DNA of 53,519 nt. It comes from Mesoaciditoga sp. (GTDB taxonomy: Bacteria; Thermotogota; Thermotogae; Mesoaciditogales; Mesoaciditogaceae). A program made the translations under genes and the position numbers. Shown here one piece after another: positions 45,697 to 53,519 of this stretch. The stretch is taken from positions 1 to 53,519 of the forward strand of contig WFYR01000048.1 of NCBI GenBank assembly GCA_015489955.1, written 5' to 3'. The notes under the pieces are model-generated. The model saw only the letters and a list, made by a program, of their open reading frames with translations. It made no database searches and was not told where the DNA came from. Numbering within the stretch: position 1 is the first letter of the stretch; every line of letters starts with the position of its first letter.

Positions 45697-47566
45697 AATC
45701 CTCAAAGATGAACCTCTCTTCAGAAAATTAAAAAACATGTCGTGTGAAGAGCTTCAAGAACTGGCAGATGTTATCCGAAAATACATAACGGAAGTTGTAA
45801 GCTCTGGAAATGGCCATATGGCTTCCAATCTGGGGACGGTAGATCTCGCTCTAGCGCTTTACAAAATCTTTCCCCCAGATGAAAATTACATAGTTTGGGA
45901 CACAGGACATCAAGCTTACACTCACAAGATACTCACCGGCAGGGCAAAATCTCTCCCAACTATTAGAAAATTTGGAGGAATAAGCGGTTATCCAAACATT
46001 CATGAATCCCCTTACGACAGGTTTGGTGTTGGACACGCTGCCACTTCGATTTCCGCCGCGCTTGGAATAGAAGCTGCAAATAAGATTTTAAAAAAAGATG
46101 GGAAAACCATCGTGGTTATAGGAGACGGAGCGATGACTTCCGGAACAGCGCTTGAAGCGTTAAATCAGATAAAATCGATCTCCTCCAACTTGAAGATCGT
46201 TTTAAACGATAACGGTATGAGTATATCTCCAAGTGTGGGTCAACTATCAAAAAAAATTTTAACTCATCTTCGCACTTCGAAAGGGTTTAGAACAATTGAT
46301 AACAAATTTTACGATTTGCTCAAAGAAAATGACTTGGAACAAATAGCCGAGAAGGTGAAATTGTCAATAAAGAAATTGCTCCTTTCAAACAATTTTTTTG
46401 AAGAAATGGGTTTAAAATACCTTGGACCAATAGATGGACACGATATTAAAATGTTGTTGAGAGCTTTTAAAAGTTTGAATGAAATAGAAGGACCGGTTGT
46501 AGTTCATGTTGTAACCCAAAAAGGCAAGGGAGTTTCATACGCGGAAGAAAATCCCACAAAATTTCATGGTGTTTCCATGATAGATCCAAAGACTGGAATT
46601 TCGCTGGAAGTAAAAAAAGAAAAGCATTCTTACAGCGAGGTTTTTGGAAGAGTTTTATCGTTAATGGCCGATATAGACGAGAGAATAATAGGAATAACCG
46701 CCGCTATGGAGGAGGGAACAGGGCTTAAATTCTTCCATGAAAAACATCCAGAAAAATTTTACGATCTGGGAATAACAGAGAGTCTTTGTACAACTTTCGC
46801 CGCCGGCGCTGCCACACGCGGTTTAAAACCGGTAGTTGCGATATACTCAACTTTTCTTCAAAGGGCGTTTGATCAGATAATTCACGATGTGGCCCTGCAA
46901 AACCTGGACGTTGTCTTTGGAATAGACAGGGCTGGATTGGTAGGAGAAGACGGCCCTACTCACCATGGAACATTTGATATTTCTTATTTGAACCTCATTC
47001 CCAATATGAAAATATTGGCACCTTCTTCAACGAAGGAATTGTCTTCAATGATGAAAGCGATTATAGGAAGAATAAAGGGTCCTATTGCCATAAGATATCC
47101 AAGAAAGAGTGAAAAGGTGAACATCACGGAAGTCGTTCTTGCACCAATTTTGAATGATCCATTCAAATGGCAAAAAATTGTTAACGGAAAAGATGGTACA
47201 ATACTTGCAGTAGGCTCTATGGTGGAAGTTGCACTGGAAGCCGCGGAGATTTTAAAAGAAAAAGGTTTATCAGTCACGGTGTACAATTGTAGAAGTGTAA
47301 AACCTTTAGATATCGAAGCGCTAGAAGAAGTGAAATTTTCGCCACACATTTGGACTTTAGAGGAAGGCAGCGTGATTGGAGGGTTTGGAAGTTCAGTCAT
47401 GTTAAAATTACAAGGTTTTAGAAATAAAATAGAAGTGTTTGGAATAGACGACAACTTTGTTGAGCACGGAACGAGAGAAGAACTTTTGGAAAAGGTGGGA
47501 CTTTCTGCCGAAAGAATCGCAGAAAGAATGTTTTTCTCGTTGACAATGAGAAAATGGGAGGGATAA
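45683..47566 (+). CDS. dxs: 1-deoxy-D-xylulose-5-phosphate synthase
   Basis: SGNGHMASNLGTVDLALAL, WDTGHQAYTHKILTGR, VGHAATSISAALGIEAA, DRAGLVGEDGPTHHGTFDISYL. Confidence 0.97.
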   Translation: MKTPEILKDEPLFRKLKNMSCEELQELADVIRKYITEVVSSGNGHMASNLGTVDLALALYKIFPPDENYIVWDTGHQAYTHKILTGRAKSLPTIRKFGGISGYPNIHESPYDRFGVGHAATSISAALGIEAANKILKKDGKTIVVIGDGAMTSGTALEALNQIKSISSNLKIVLNDNGMSISPSVGQLSKKILTHLRTSKGFRTIDNKFYDLLKENDLEQIAEKVKLSIKKLLLSNNFFEEMGLKYLGPIDGHDIKMLLRAFKSLNEIEGPVVVHVVTQKGKGVSYAEENPTKFHGVSMIDPKTGISLEVKKEKHSYSEVFGRVLSLMADIDERIIGITAAMEEGTGLKFFHEKHPEKFYDLGITESLCTTFAAGAATRGLKPVVAIYSTFLQRAFDQIIHDVALQNLDVVFGIDRAGLVGEDGPTHHGTFDISYLNLIPNMKILAPSSTKELSSMMKAIIGRIKGPIAIRYPRKSEKVNITEVVLAPILNDPFKWQKIVNGKDGTILAVGSMVEVALEAAEILKEKGLSVTVYNCRSVKPLDIEALEEVKFSPHIWTLEEGSVIGGFGSSVMLKLQGFRNKIEVFGIDDNFVEHGTREELLEKVGLSAERIAERMFFSLTMRKWEG

Positions 47567-47907
47567 TGTTGAAATTTTCCACGGAATACGGAGAAATAGA
47601 AGTTTCTTCACAAGCTTTGAAAGCTCTTATCAAAGAGGCAATGGTAAACAGCTATGGAATAGTCGATCTGTCAAATCCATCTGTTTTTTCTGGTATTGTT
47701 TCAATGTTCAGTGATGTTGACAAGGGTATAAAACTTGTAGACGATGGAGTAGACATAAAAGCGGATATTTACGTTGTTGTGGAATATGGAACAAACATTC
47801 CGCAAGTCGCCAAGAATCTACAAGATAGCATCATATACAACCTTACAAATTACGCCGGAAAGGAACCTCTGGAAGTTAACGTACACGTTGTGGATGTGAG
47901 TTTCTAA
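47566..47907 (+). CDS. Asp23/Gls24 family protein (second paralogue)
   Basis: EYGEIEVSSQALKALIKEAMVNSYGIVDLS...GVDIKADIYVVVEYGTNIPQVAKNLQDSI; upstream of a DAK2 protein. Confidence 0.85.
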   Translation: MLKFSTEYGEIEVSSQALKALIKEAMVNSYGIVDLSNPSVFSGIVSMFSDVDKGIKLVDDGVDIKADIYVVVEYGTNIPQVAKNLQDSIIYNLTNYAGKEPLEVNVHVVDVSF

Positions 47908-47966
47908 ACTTTTTCTCTTTAACAAAGGAGGTGTTGTTCTCACGTTTAAAAGCGTGAGTTTGCGTT

Positions 47967-49568
47967 GTGAAAAGAATTAACGGAGAACTTTTTGCCATAG
48001 GATTCAAAAAAGGAACAGAGATACTTTTAACACACGTCGATGAAATCAACACTTTAAACGTTTTTCCCGTTCCTGATGGAGATACGGGTTCCAACATGTC
48101 TTCCGCACTTTTAGAAGCGTGCAAGCACATTGAACAATTGAAAAAACAGGAGCTTCCCTCCGTTTTACAAGCAATAGAAACGGGAACGTTATTGGGAGCA
48201 AGGGGAAACTCGGGCGTTATACTTTCACAGATATTCCGTGGCTTCGCCCAAGCGTGTAAGGGGAAGAAAACCCTTGATTCGCACGACTTTGCAAAAGCTT
48301 TGAAAAGTGCAAAAGAGGTTTCATACGGAGCCGTTATAAAGCCTGTAGAAGGAACTATGTTAACTGTGATAAGAGTATTGGCAGAAGAAAGTGAAAGCCT
48401 TATCGATGAAGATCTCACTAAATTCATGGAAAAATTGTGGAAGCGCTCTCAAGAAGTTGTGGAAGAAACCCCAAAACTTTTGAAAAAATTGCGCGACGCG
48501 GGCGTGGTTGATTCCGGTGCAAAGGGCTTTTCCTACATAATAGAAGGATTTTACAAGGCTTTAAATGGTGAAAGAGAGGTTAACCTCGAAATAGAAAATG
48601 CCGGTCCTCGAGAAATAGTTCGTATATCTCAAGAAGAATTGAAGTATCTTTATTGCACGGAAGCGATAGTAAAACTAACAAAGGAAATTGACATTTCTTC
48701 CCTTAAAGCTTATTACAATTCACTGGGAGATTCTTTGGTATTGGTTAATTCAGGAGATTATTTGAAATTTCACGTTCACACCAACACGCCGGGTAAAGCC
48801 ATAGACAAGGCGTTGGAATTTGGAGAGCTCGTTAAATCTAAAATAGACAACATGAAGATCCAGCACCATCAGATAATAAAAAACGAGAAAGATTCACCAA
48901 CTGAAAAGAAGAAGTATGGGCTCATTGTTGTGGCAAATGGAGAAGGTTGGGAATCCATTTTCAAAAGCATAGGCGTTGACGTGGTTGTGAGCGGTGGTCA
49001 GACATCCAACCCGAGCACTGCACAATTTAAAGAAGCGGTTGAAAAGGTAAATGCGGAGGAGATATTCATCTTTCCAAATAACTCCAATATAATACTGGCG
49101 GCGGAATCGGTCAAGGAAATGGTGGAAGGTAAGAAAGTTTTCATCGTGAAAACTTCCACCGTTCAACAGGGATTGGCAGCCCTCTTCATGTTCAATCCAC
49201 AGGCGAGTTCTCTGGAAAACATGAACAGGTTTAAAGAAGCCATTGAATCTGTGAAATCTTTGGAGATAACCCAGGCTGTTAGGGATAGCAAGATAAGAGA
49301 CACCGAAATAAAAGAGGGAGAGTTCATAGGGTTTTTGGATGGAAATCTGGTATGTTCGAAAAAAACCCTTGACGAAAGCGTTTTCTGCACATTGGATAAA
49401 GCGTCGGCTTCAAGCGCGGATATAATAACCCTCTTTTACGGAAAAGATGTTAGCGAAAGTGATGCACAGGTGATTTTCAAAGAAATACAAATACGATATC
49501 CAAGCGTGGATGTTGAGATGTACAATGGCGGTCAAGCTCACTATTACTATTTGATTTCCGTGGAATGA
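47967..49568 (+). CDS. DAK2 domain protein (FakA/YloV-like)
   Basis: THVDEINTLNVFPVPDGDTGSNMSSAL, GARGNSGVILSQIFRGFA, GVVDSGAKGFSYIIEG. Confidence 0.92.
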   Translation: MKRINGELFAIGFKKGTEILLTHVDEINTLNVFPVPDGDTGSNMSSALLEACKHIEQLKKQELPSVLQAIETGTLLGARGNSGVILSQIFRGFAQACKGKKTLDSHDFAKALKSAKEVSYGAVIKPVEGTMLTVIRVLAEESESLIDEDLTKFMEKLWKRSQEVVEETPKLLKKLRDAGVVDSGAKGFSYIIEGFYKALNGEREVNLEIENAGPREIVRISQEELKYLYCTEAIVKLTKEIDISSLKAYYNSLGDSLVLVNSGDYLKFHVHTNTPGKAIDKALEFGELVKSKIDNMKIQHHQIIKNEKDSPTEKKKYGLIVVANGEGWESIFKSIGVDVVVSGGQTSNPSTAQFKEAVEKVNAEEIFIFPNNSNIILAAESVKEMVEGKKVFIVKTSTVQQGLAALFMFNPQASSLENMNRFKEAIESVKSLEITQAVRDSKIRDTEIKEGEFIGFLDGNLVCSKKTLDESVFCTLDKASASSADIITLFYGKDVSESDAQVIFKEIQIRYPSVDVEMYNGGQAHYYYLISVE

Positions 49569-49595
49569 GTTTATTGAATTGTCAAGGAGGAAAAG

Positions 49596-50075
49596 ATGAA
49601 AGAGAAGATAGTTCTTACCAAAGAGGGATACGAATCTTTAAAAAAAGAACTCGGTGAATTGAGAGAAAGGCTTATGAACGATGTTGCTCAGAAGATCAAA
49701 GAAGCAAGAGAATATGGAGATCTCAGCGAAAACAGTGAATATGACGAAGCAAAAAATGAACAGGGAAAGATAAACAGCAGGATAACCGAAATAGAAGAAA
49801 TACTGTCTCACGCCGTTGTTGTAGAAGAAAGCAAGGACATTCACGAAGTGAACATTGGAAGCATCGTGAAATTGAAAGATTTAAACACCGGCAAAGAAAT
49901 GAAAGTGATGGTGGTAACATCACAAGAATCAGACATATTTAAAAACAAGATTTCCGTTGATTCTCCATTGGGAGAAGCGATCTACAAAAGGCATCTTGGA
50001 GAAACGGTTAGAATTAAGGCACCAAATGGGGCAAAAAAGTATTTGATCATGGATGTAACGACTGGAACGCTTTGA
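49596..50075 (+). CDS. greA: Transcription elongation factor GreA
   Basis: [37 protein letters not shown]. Confidence 0.96.
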   Translation: MKEKIVLTKEGYESLKKELGELRERLMNDVAQKIKEAREYGDLSENSEYDEAKNEQGKINSRITEIEEILSHAVVVEESKDIHEVNIGSIVKLKDLNTGKEMKVMVVTSQESDIFKNKISVDSPLGEAIYKRHLGETVRIKAPNGAKKYLIMDVTTGTL

Positions 50076-50101
50076 TTTCCACTTTGAAAGGAGAAAAAGG
50101 A

Positions 50102-51610
50102 ATGGACGAATTGAGGCTTCAAAAGATCAAAGAAGTTGAAGAGTTAAAAGAAAAAGGAGTTAACCCGTATCCATATCGTTACGATGTGTCGCACAAATTG
50201 ATAGAGATTCATGAGAAATTCGATCACCTTCAAAACGGTGAAAAAGATGAAAGTTTCACGACCTCCATTGCCGGTCGCGTCATGGCAATAAGGCATCATG
50301 GAAAGTCCGCCTTTTTCGTTTTGCAGGATTCAACCGCCAGGCTTCAATGCTACATAAATGTTCAAGTCGGACAAGAAGAATTCAAAACTTTTAAAGAATA
50401 CGTGAAAGTTGGAGATTTCGTTGGAGTTAAAGGTTTTCCATTTAAATCTCACACTGGTGAGTTGTCTGTTTTTGTCAACTCGTACGAAATTCTCTCAAAA
50501 GCGATAAGAATTTTACCCGAAAAGTGGCACGGTCTTACCGATAAGGAAAAGATATACAGGCAAAGGTACGTTGATACAGTGGTTAACAGAGAATCATTTG
50601 AAAGATTCAAGAAAAGGTATGAAATAATAAGGTTGATAAGGGATTTTATGAATGAAGAGGGCTTTTTGGAAGTTGAAACGCCAATTTTACAATTTGTAAC
50701 CGGTGGTGCAACTGCACGACCATTCATCACTCATTTGAACGTTTTTGACATACCAATGTATTTAAAAATTGCTCACGAGCTCTATTTGAAAAGATACATA
50801 GTCGGTGGCTACGACGCGGTTTACGAAATAAACAAATGTTTCAGAAATGAAGGCGTGAGTTACAAACACAATCCAGAATTTACCATGATGGAGTGCTACA
50901 AAGCGTACGCTGACTACAACGATATGATGGATCTAACTGAAAGGTTGGTAACACACGTTATAGAGAAGACAAACGGAAAGTTAAAGATAGAATACCAAGG
51001 AAAGGAAATAGACTTTTCTCGTCCATGGAAAAGGATAAAGATGCGTGATTACATATTAGAACGTTTGGGTGTTGATATATTAGAAGATTCCGATGAAAAG
51101 ATGCTACAAGTTTTGAAAGACCATGACGTTGAACCTTCTATGAAAGAAAGGGGCCATTACATCGAGAAATTATGGGATCTTCTTGAAGACACGATAGTAA
51201 ATCCGACTTTCCTCATGGATCACCCTGTTGACATTTCTCCACTTGCAAAACGGCACAGAGAAAATCCAAGACTTACGGAAAGGTTTGAAGTTATAGTCAA
51301 TGGTAATGAGCTCGCGAACGCTTTCAGTGAGTTGAACGATCCTTTAGATCAAAGAAAGCGATTTGAAGCTCAAGCGGCTTTGAGAGAAGCTGGAGATGAA
51401 GAAGCTCAAATGATGGATTTCGATTTTCTGAGAGCTCTGGAATACGGTATGCCCCCAACTGGAGGACTTGGAATAGGAATAGACAGACTCGTCATGTTCG
51501 CCACAAACGCTGCTACCATAAAAGACGTCATCGCTTTCCCGATAATCAGACCAGAAGAGTTCAACGCCGATGGGTTAGAAGTGGAAAAAGAAAAGGAAGA
51601 AAAAAAGTGA
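50102..51610 (+). CDS. lysS: Lysine--tRNA ligase (class II)
   Basis: [68 protein letters not shown] before ATG 50102. Confidence 0.97.
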   Translation: MDELRLQKIKEVEELKEKGVNPYPYRYDVSHKLIEIHEKFDHLQNGEKDESFTTSIAGRVMAIRHHGKSAFFVLQDSTARLQCYINVQVGQEEFKTFKEYVKVGDFVGVKGFPFKSHTGELSVFVNSYEILSKAIRILPEKWHGLTDKEKIYRQRYVDTVVNRESFERFKKRYEIIRLIRDFMNEEGFLEVETPILQFVTGGATARPFITHLNVFDIPMYLKIAHELYLKRYIVGGYDAVYEINKCFRNEGVSYKHNPEFTMMECYKAYADYNDMMDLTERLVTHVIEKTNGKLKIEYQGKEIDFSRPWKRIKMRDYILERLGVDILEDSDEKMLQVLKDHDVEPSMKERGHYIEKLWDLLEDTIVNPTFLMDHPVDISPLAKRHRENPRLTERFEVIVNGNELANAFSELNDPLDQRKRFEAQAALREAGDEEAQMMDFDFLRALEYGMPPTGGLGIGIDRLVMFATNAATIKDVIAFPIIRPEEFNADGLEVEKEKEEKK

Positions 51611-52929
51611 GAAAGTACTTCGGTACAGATGGTGTACGGGGCATTGCAAACAAAGAATTAACCGCTGAACTCGCTTTTAAAATAGGAAAAGCAAGCGCCT
51701 ACGTTTTGAAAGAACATAATCATCCTTTGAACACCGTTCTTATAGCGCGTGACACGAGAATTTCAGGCGAGATGCTGGAAGCCGCCTTGGTTTCGTCCAT
51801 CCTTTCAATGGGTTTTAACGTTTTAACATGCGGTGTCATGCCCACGCCGGTTTTAGCATGGTTAACCAGAAAAGAAAAGACGGTAGGCTTTATGGTGAGT
51901 GCAAGCCATAATCCATGGGAACATAATGGGATAAAGATCTTCTCAAACGGTTTCAAATTACCAGACGAATTGGAAGAAGAAATAGAATCTCATTTTGAGG
52001 ATGAATTGAGAAGCTTCGAAGTGGGAAGAATGGTGCGAAAAGATATGCTAAGTGAGTATGTGGAGTGGCTCGCAAAAAGATACGCGCATTTGAAGGGATA
52101 CAAAATATCCTTTGATTTGGCAAATGGCGCAGCCGTTTCAACCGTTCCAGCCGTTGCAGAGGCAATAGGCCTGGAAGTGGTGCTTCACAATTTCGAGCCA
52201 GATGGAAAGAATATAAACGAAAATTGTGGTGCCCTTCATCCTGAATACCTTTCAAAGAAAATCAAAGAAACGGATAGTGATTTTGGTGTTATCCATGATG
52301 GCGATGCGGATAGATGCATAATGATCGCCAAAAGCGGAAGAGTTGTCGATGGCGATGATATGCTCGTGATAAACGCTGAGCACATGAAATCAAACGAAAG
52401 ACTTAAAAATAACACCGTTGTGGGAACAATCATGACAAATTTGGCCATAGAAGAGGCTCTAAAGAAAAATGGTATAAACTTCGTTCGAACAAAAGTGGGT
52501 GATAGGTACGTCTTGCAAGAGATGAAAAAACGTGGGGCAACGTTGGGAGGAGAACAGTCAGGGCACATAATATTTTTCGATCTGGCGACGACAGGTGATG
52601 GACTTCTAACGGCTCTTGAAACTATAACGGCTGTATCCTCTTTGAAAGAAGATTTGGATTCGTTTGTTTCTAAAATAAAAAGGTACCCTCAAAAGATGGT
52701 GAATGTGAAGGTAAGGGATAAAAACGTAATCATGAATGATGAAAGGATATCTTCGTTTTTGAGAAATGAAAATAGAAATGAAGAAATTAGAGTGGTGTTA
52801 AGGGCTTCTGGAACAGAACCGTTGATACGGATCATGGTTGAGGGAAAAGACGAGAAAAAAGTAAATGCGTCGTTAGAAAGGGCGCGTCAACTTGTTGAAG
52901 AGGTGAGCTCTTCTGGAAAATTTTCTTAG
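51607..52929 (+). CDS. glmM: Phosphoglucosamine mutase
   Basis: [54 protein letters not shown]. Confidence 0.94.
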   Translation: MRKYFGTDGVRGIANKELTAELAFKIGKASAYVLKEHNHPLNTVLIARDTRISGEMLEAALVSSILSMGFNVLTCGVMPTPVLAWLTRKEKTVGFMVSASHNPWEHNGIKIFSNGFKLPDELEEEIESHFEDELRSFEVGRMVRKDMLSEYVEWLAKRYAHLKGYKISFDLANGAAVSTVPAVAEAIGLEVVLHNFEPDGKNINENCGALHPEYLSKKIKETDSDFGVIHDGDADRCIMIAKSGRVVDGDDMLVINAEHMKSNERLKNNTVVGTIMTNLAIEEALKKNGINFVRTKVGDRYVLQEMKKRGATLGGEQSGHIIFFDLATTGDGLLTALETITAVSSLKEDLDSFVSKIKRYPQKMVNVKVRDKNVIMNDERISSFLRNENRNEEIRVVLRASGTEPLIRIMVEGKDEKKVNASLERARQLVEEVSSSGKFS

Positions 52930-53518
52930 AGTAAAAGGTGCCAAAGTTCACAATTTGAAAAACGTCAACGTGGAAATCCCAAGAAACACCTTAACAGTCG
53001 TAACAGGGCTTTCTGGATCTGGAAAATCTTCGTTGGCGTTCGATACGATATACGCGGAGGGACAAAGAAGGTATCTTGAGTCCCTTTCTTCTTACGCAAG
53101 ACAATTTTTGGGCGAATTTAAAAGGCCGGATGTTCAAGAAATAGAAGGTCTCTCTCCGGTTATAGCCATAGATCAAAAAAGCGTTTCTCACAATCCACGT
53201 TCCACCGTGGGAACCGTTACAGAAATATACGATTATCTTCGTCTTCTTTACGCAAGAGTTGGTATTCCTCACTGTACTCAATGCGGTAGACCCTTGGAAA
53301 AGCAAAGCATCGATGAAATAGTAGATAAAATAGAAAAACATTACAAACCTGAAAAAAGAATAGCCATCTTGGCTCCGTTAATTGTTGAAAAAAAGGGAGA
53401 GTACAAAAATCTTTTCGATTATCTTAAACGCCGTGGATTTCTAAGGGTCATAGTGGATGGCGAAGAAAGATTACTCGAGGAAGAAATTTCCATAAAAAAA
53501 AAACAAGGCATACCATAA
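52913..53518 (+). CDS. uvrA: UvrA excinuclease ABC subunit A, N-terminal part; apparent CTG start and apparent frameshift at an A10 tract
   Basis: (L)[89 protein letters not shown]. Frame closes at TAA 53516-53518 immediately after A10 (53494-53503). Confidence 0.9.
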   Translation: MENFLRVKGAKVHNLKNVNVEIPRNTLTVVTGLSGSGKSSLAFDTIYAEGQRRYLESLSSYARQFLGEFKRPDVQEIEGLSPVIAIDQKSVSHNPRSTVGTVTEIYDYLRLLYARVGIPHCTQCGRPLEKQSIDEIVDKIEKHYKPEKRIAILAPLIVEKKGEYKNLFDYLKRRGFLRVIVDGEERLLEEEISIKKKQGIP

Positions 53519-53519
53519 A

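Noticed and set aside
47876-48427. 183-aa minus-strand ORF
   Set aside because: Antisense to the DAK2 gene; no recognisable protein features.
1-53519. CRISPR arrays, IS elements, prophage or defence islands
   Set aside because: No spaced direct repeats, no transposase/integrase/Cas/structural phage proteins; the S24 regulator is isolated from any phage genes.

Overview
53.5 kb, AT-rich, densely coded bacterial chromosome segment. Gene content and order (e.g. rnc-radical SAM-smc, fhs-folD-xseA-xseB-dxs-Asp23-DAK2) suggest a Thermotogota-like lineage; this is inference only. I support about 57 protein genes, mostly in two long co-directional blocks (minus strand ~1.9-22.3 kb, plus strand ~22.4-53.5 kb). 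They are mainly housekeeping: lepA, smc, rnc, thyX, fabG, tsaB, mrp, ogt, hom, pdxST, coaX, efp, nusB, fhs, folD, xseAB, dxs, greA, lysS, glmM, uvrA. I found no rRNA, tRNA, CRISPR array, IS element or prophage. The unusual signals are: (1) a PurH-like protein that has lost the recognisable IMP-cyclohydrolase motifs and the AICAR-transformylase Lys, sitting between cheW and hom; (2) a LexA homologue with no cleavage site and no Ser/Lys dyad, plus a second S24-type repressor with Lys->Arg; (3) lexA and uvrA, neither of which has an ATG/GTG/TTG start compatible with a full-length N-terminus; (4) an A10 tract that throws uvrA out of frame near the right edge; (5) recurrent 5' leaders in which a strong Shine-Dalgarno is separated from the start codon by a hairpin and/or a mini-ORF whose stop overlaps the start (fhs, purH-like, pdxT, DAK2 gene, M24 peptidase); (6) a divergent promoter pair with CTACGA half-site operators; (7) an intergenic region with a diverged duplicated hairpin element. 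All family calls and residue alignments were made by eye from memory of family motifs; no searches were run.
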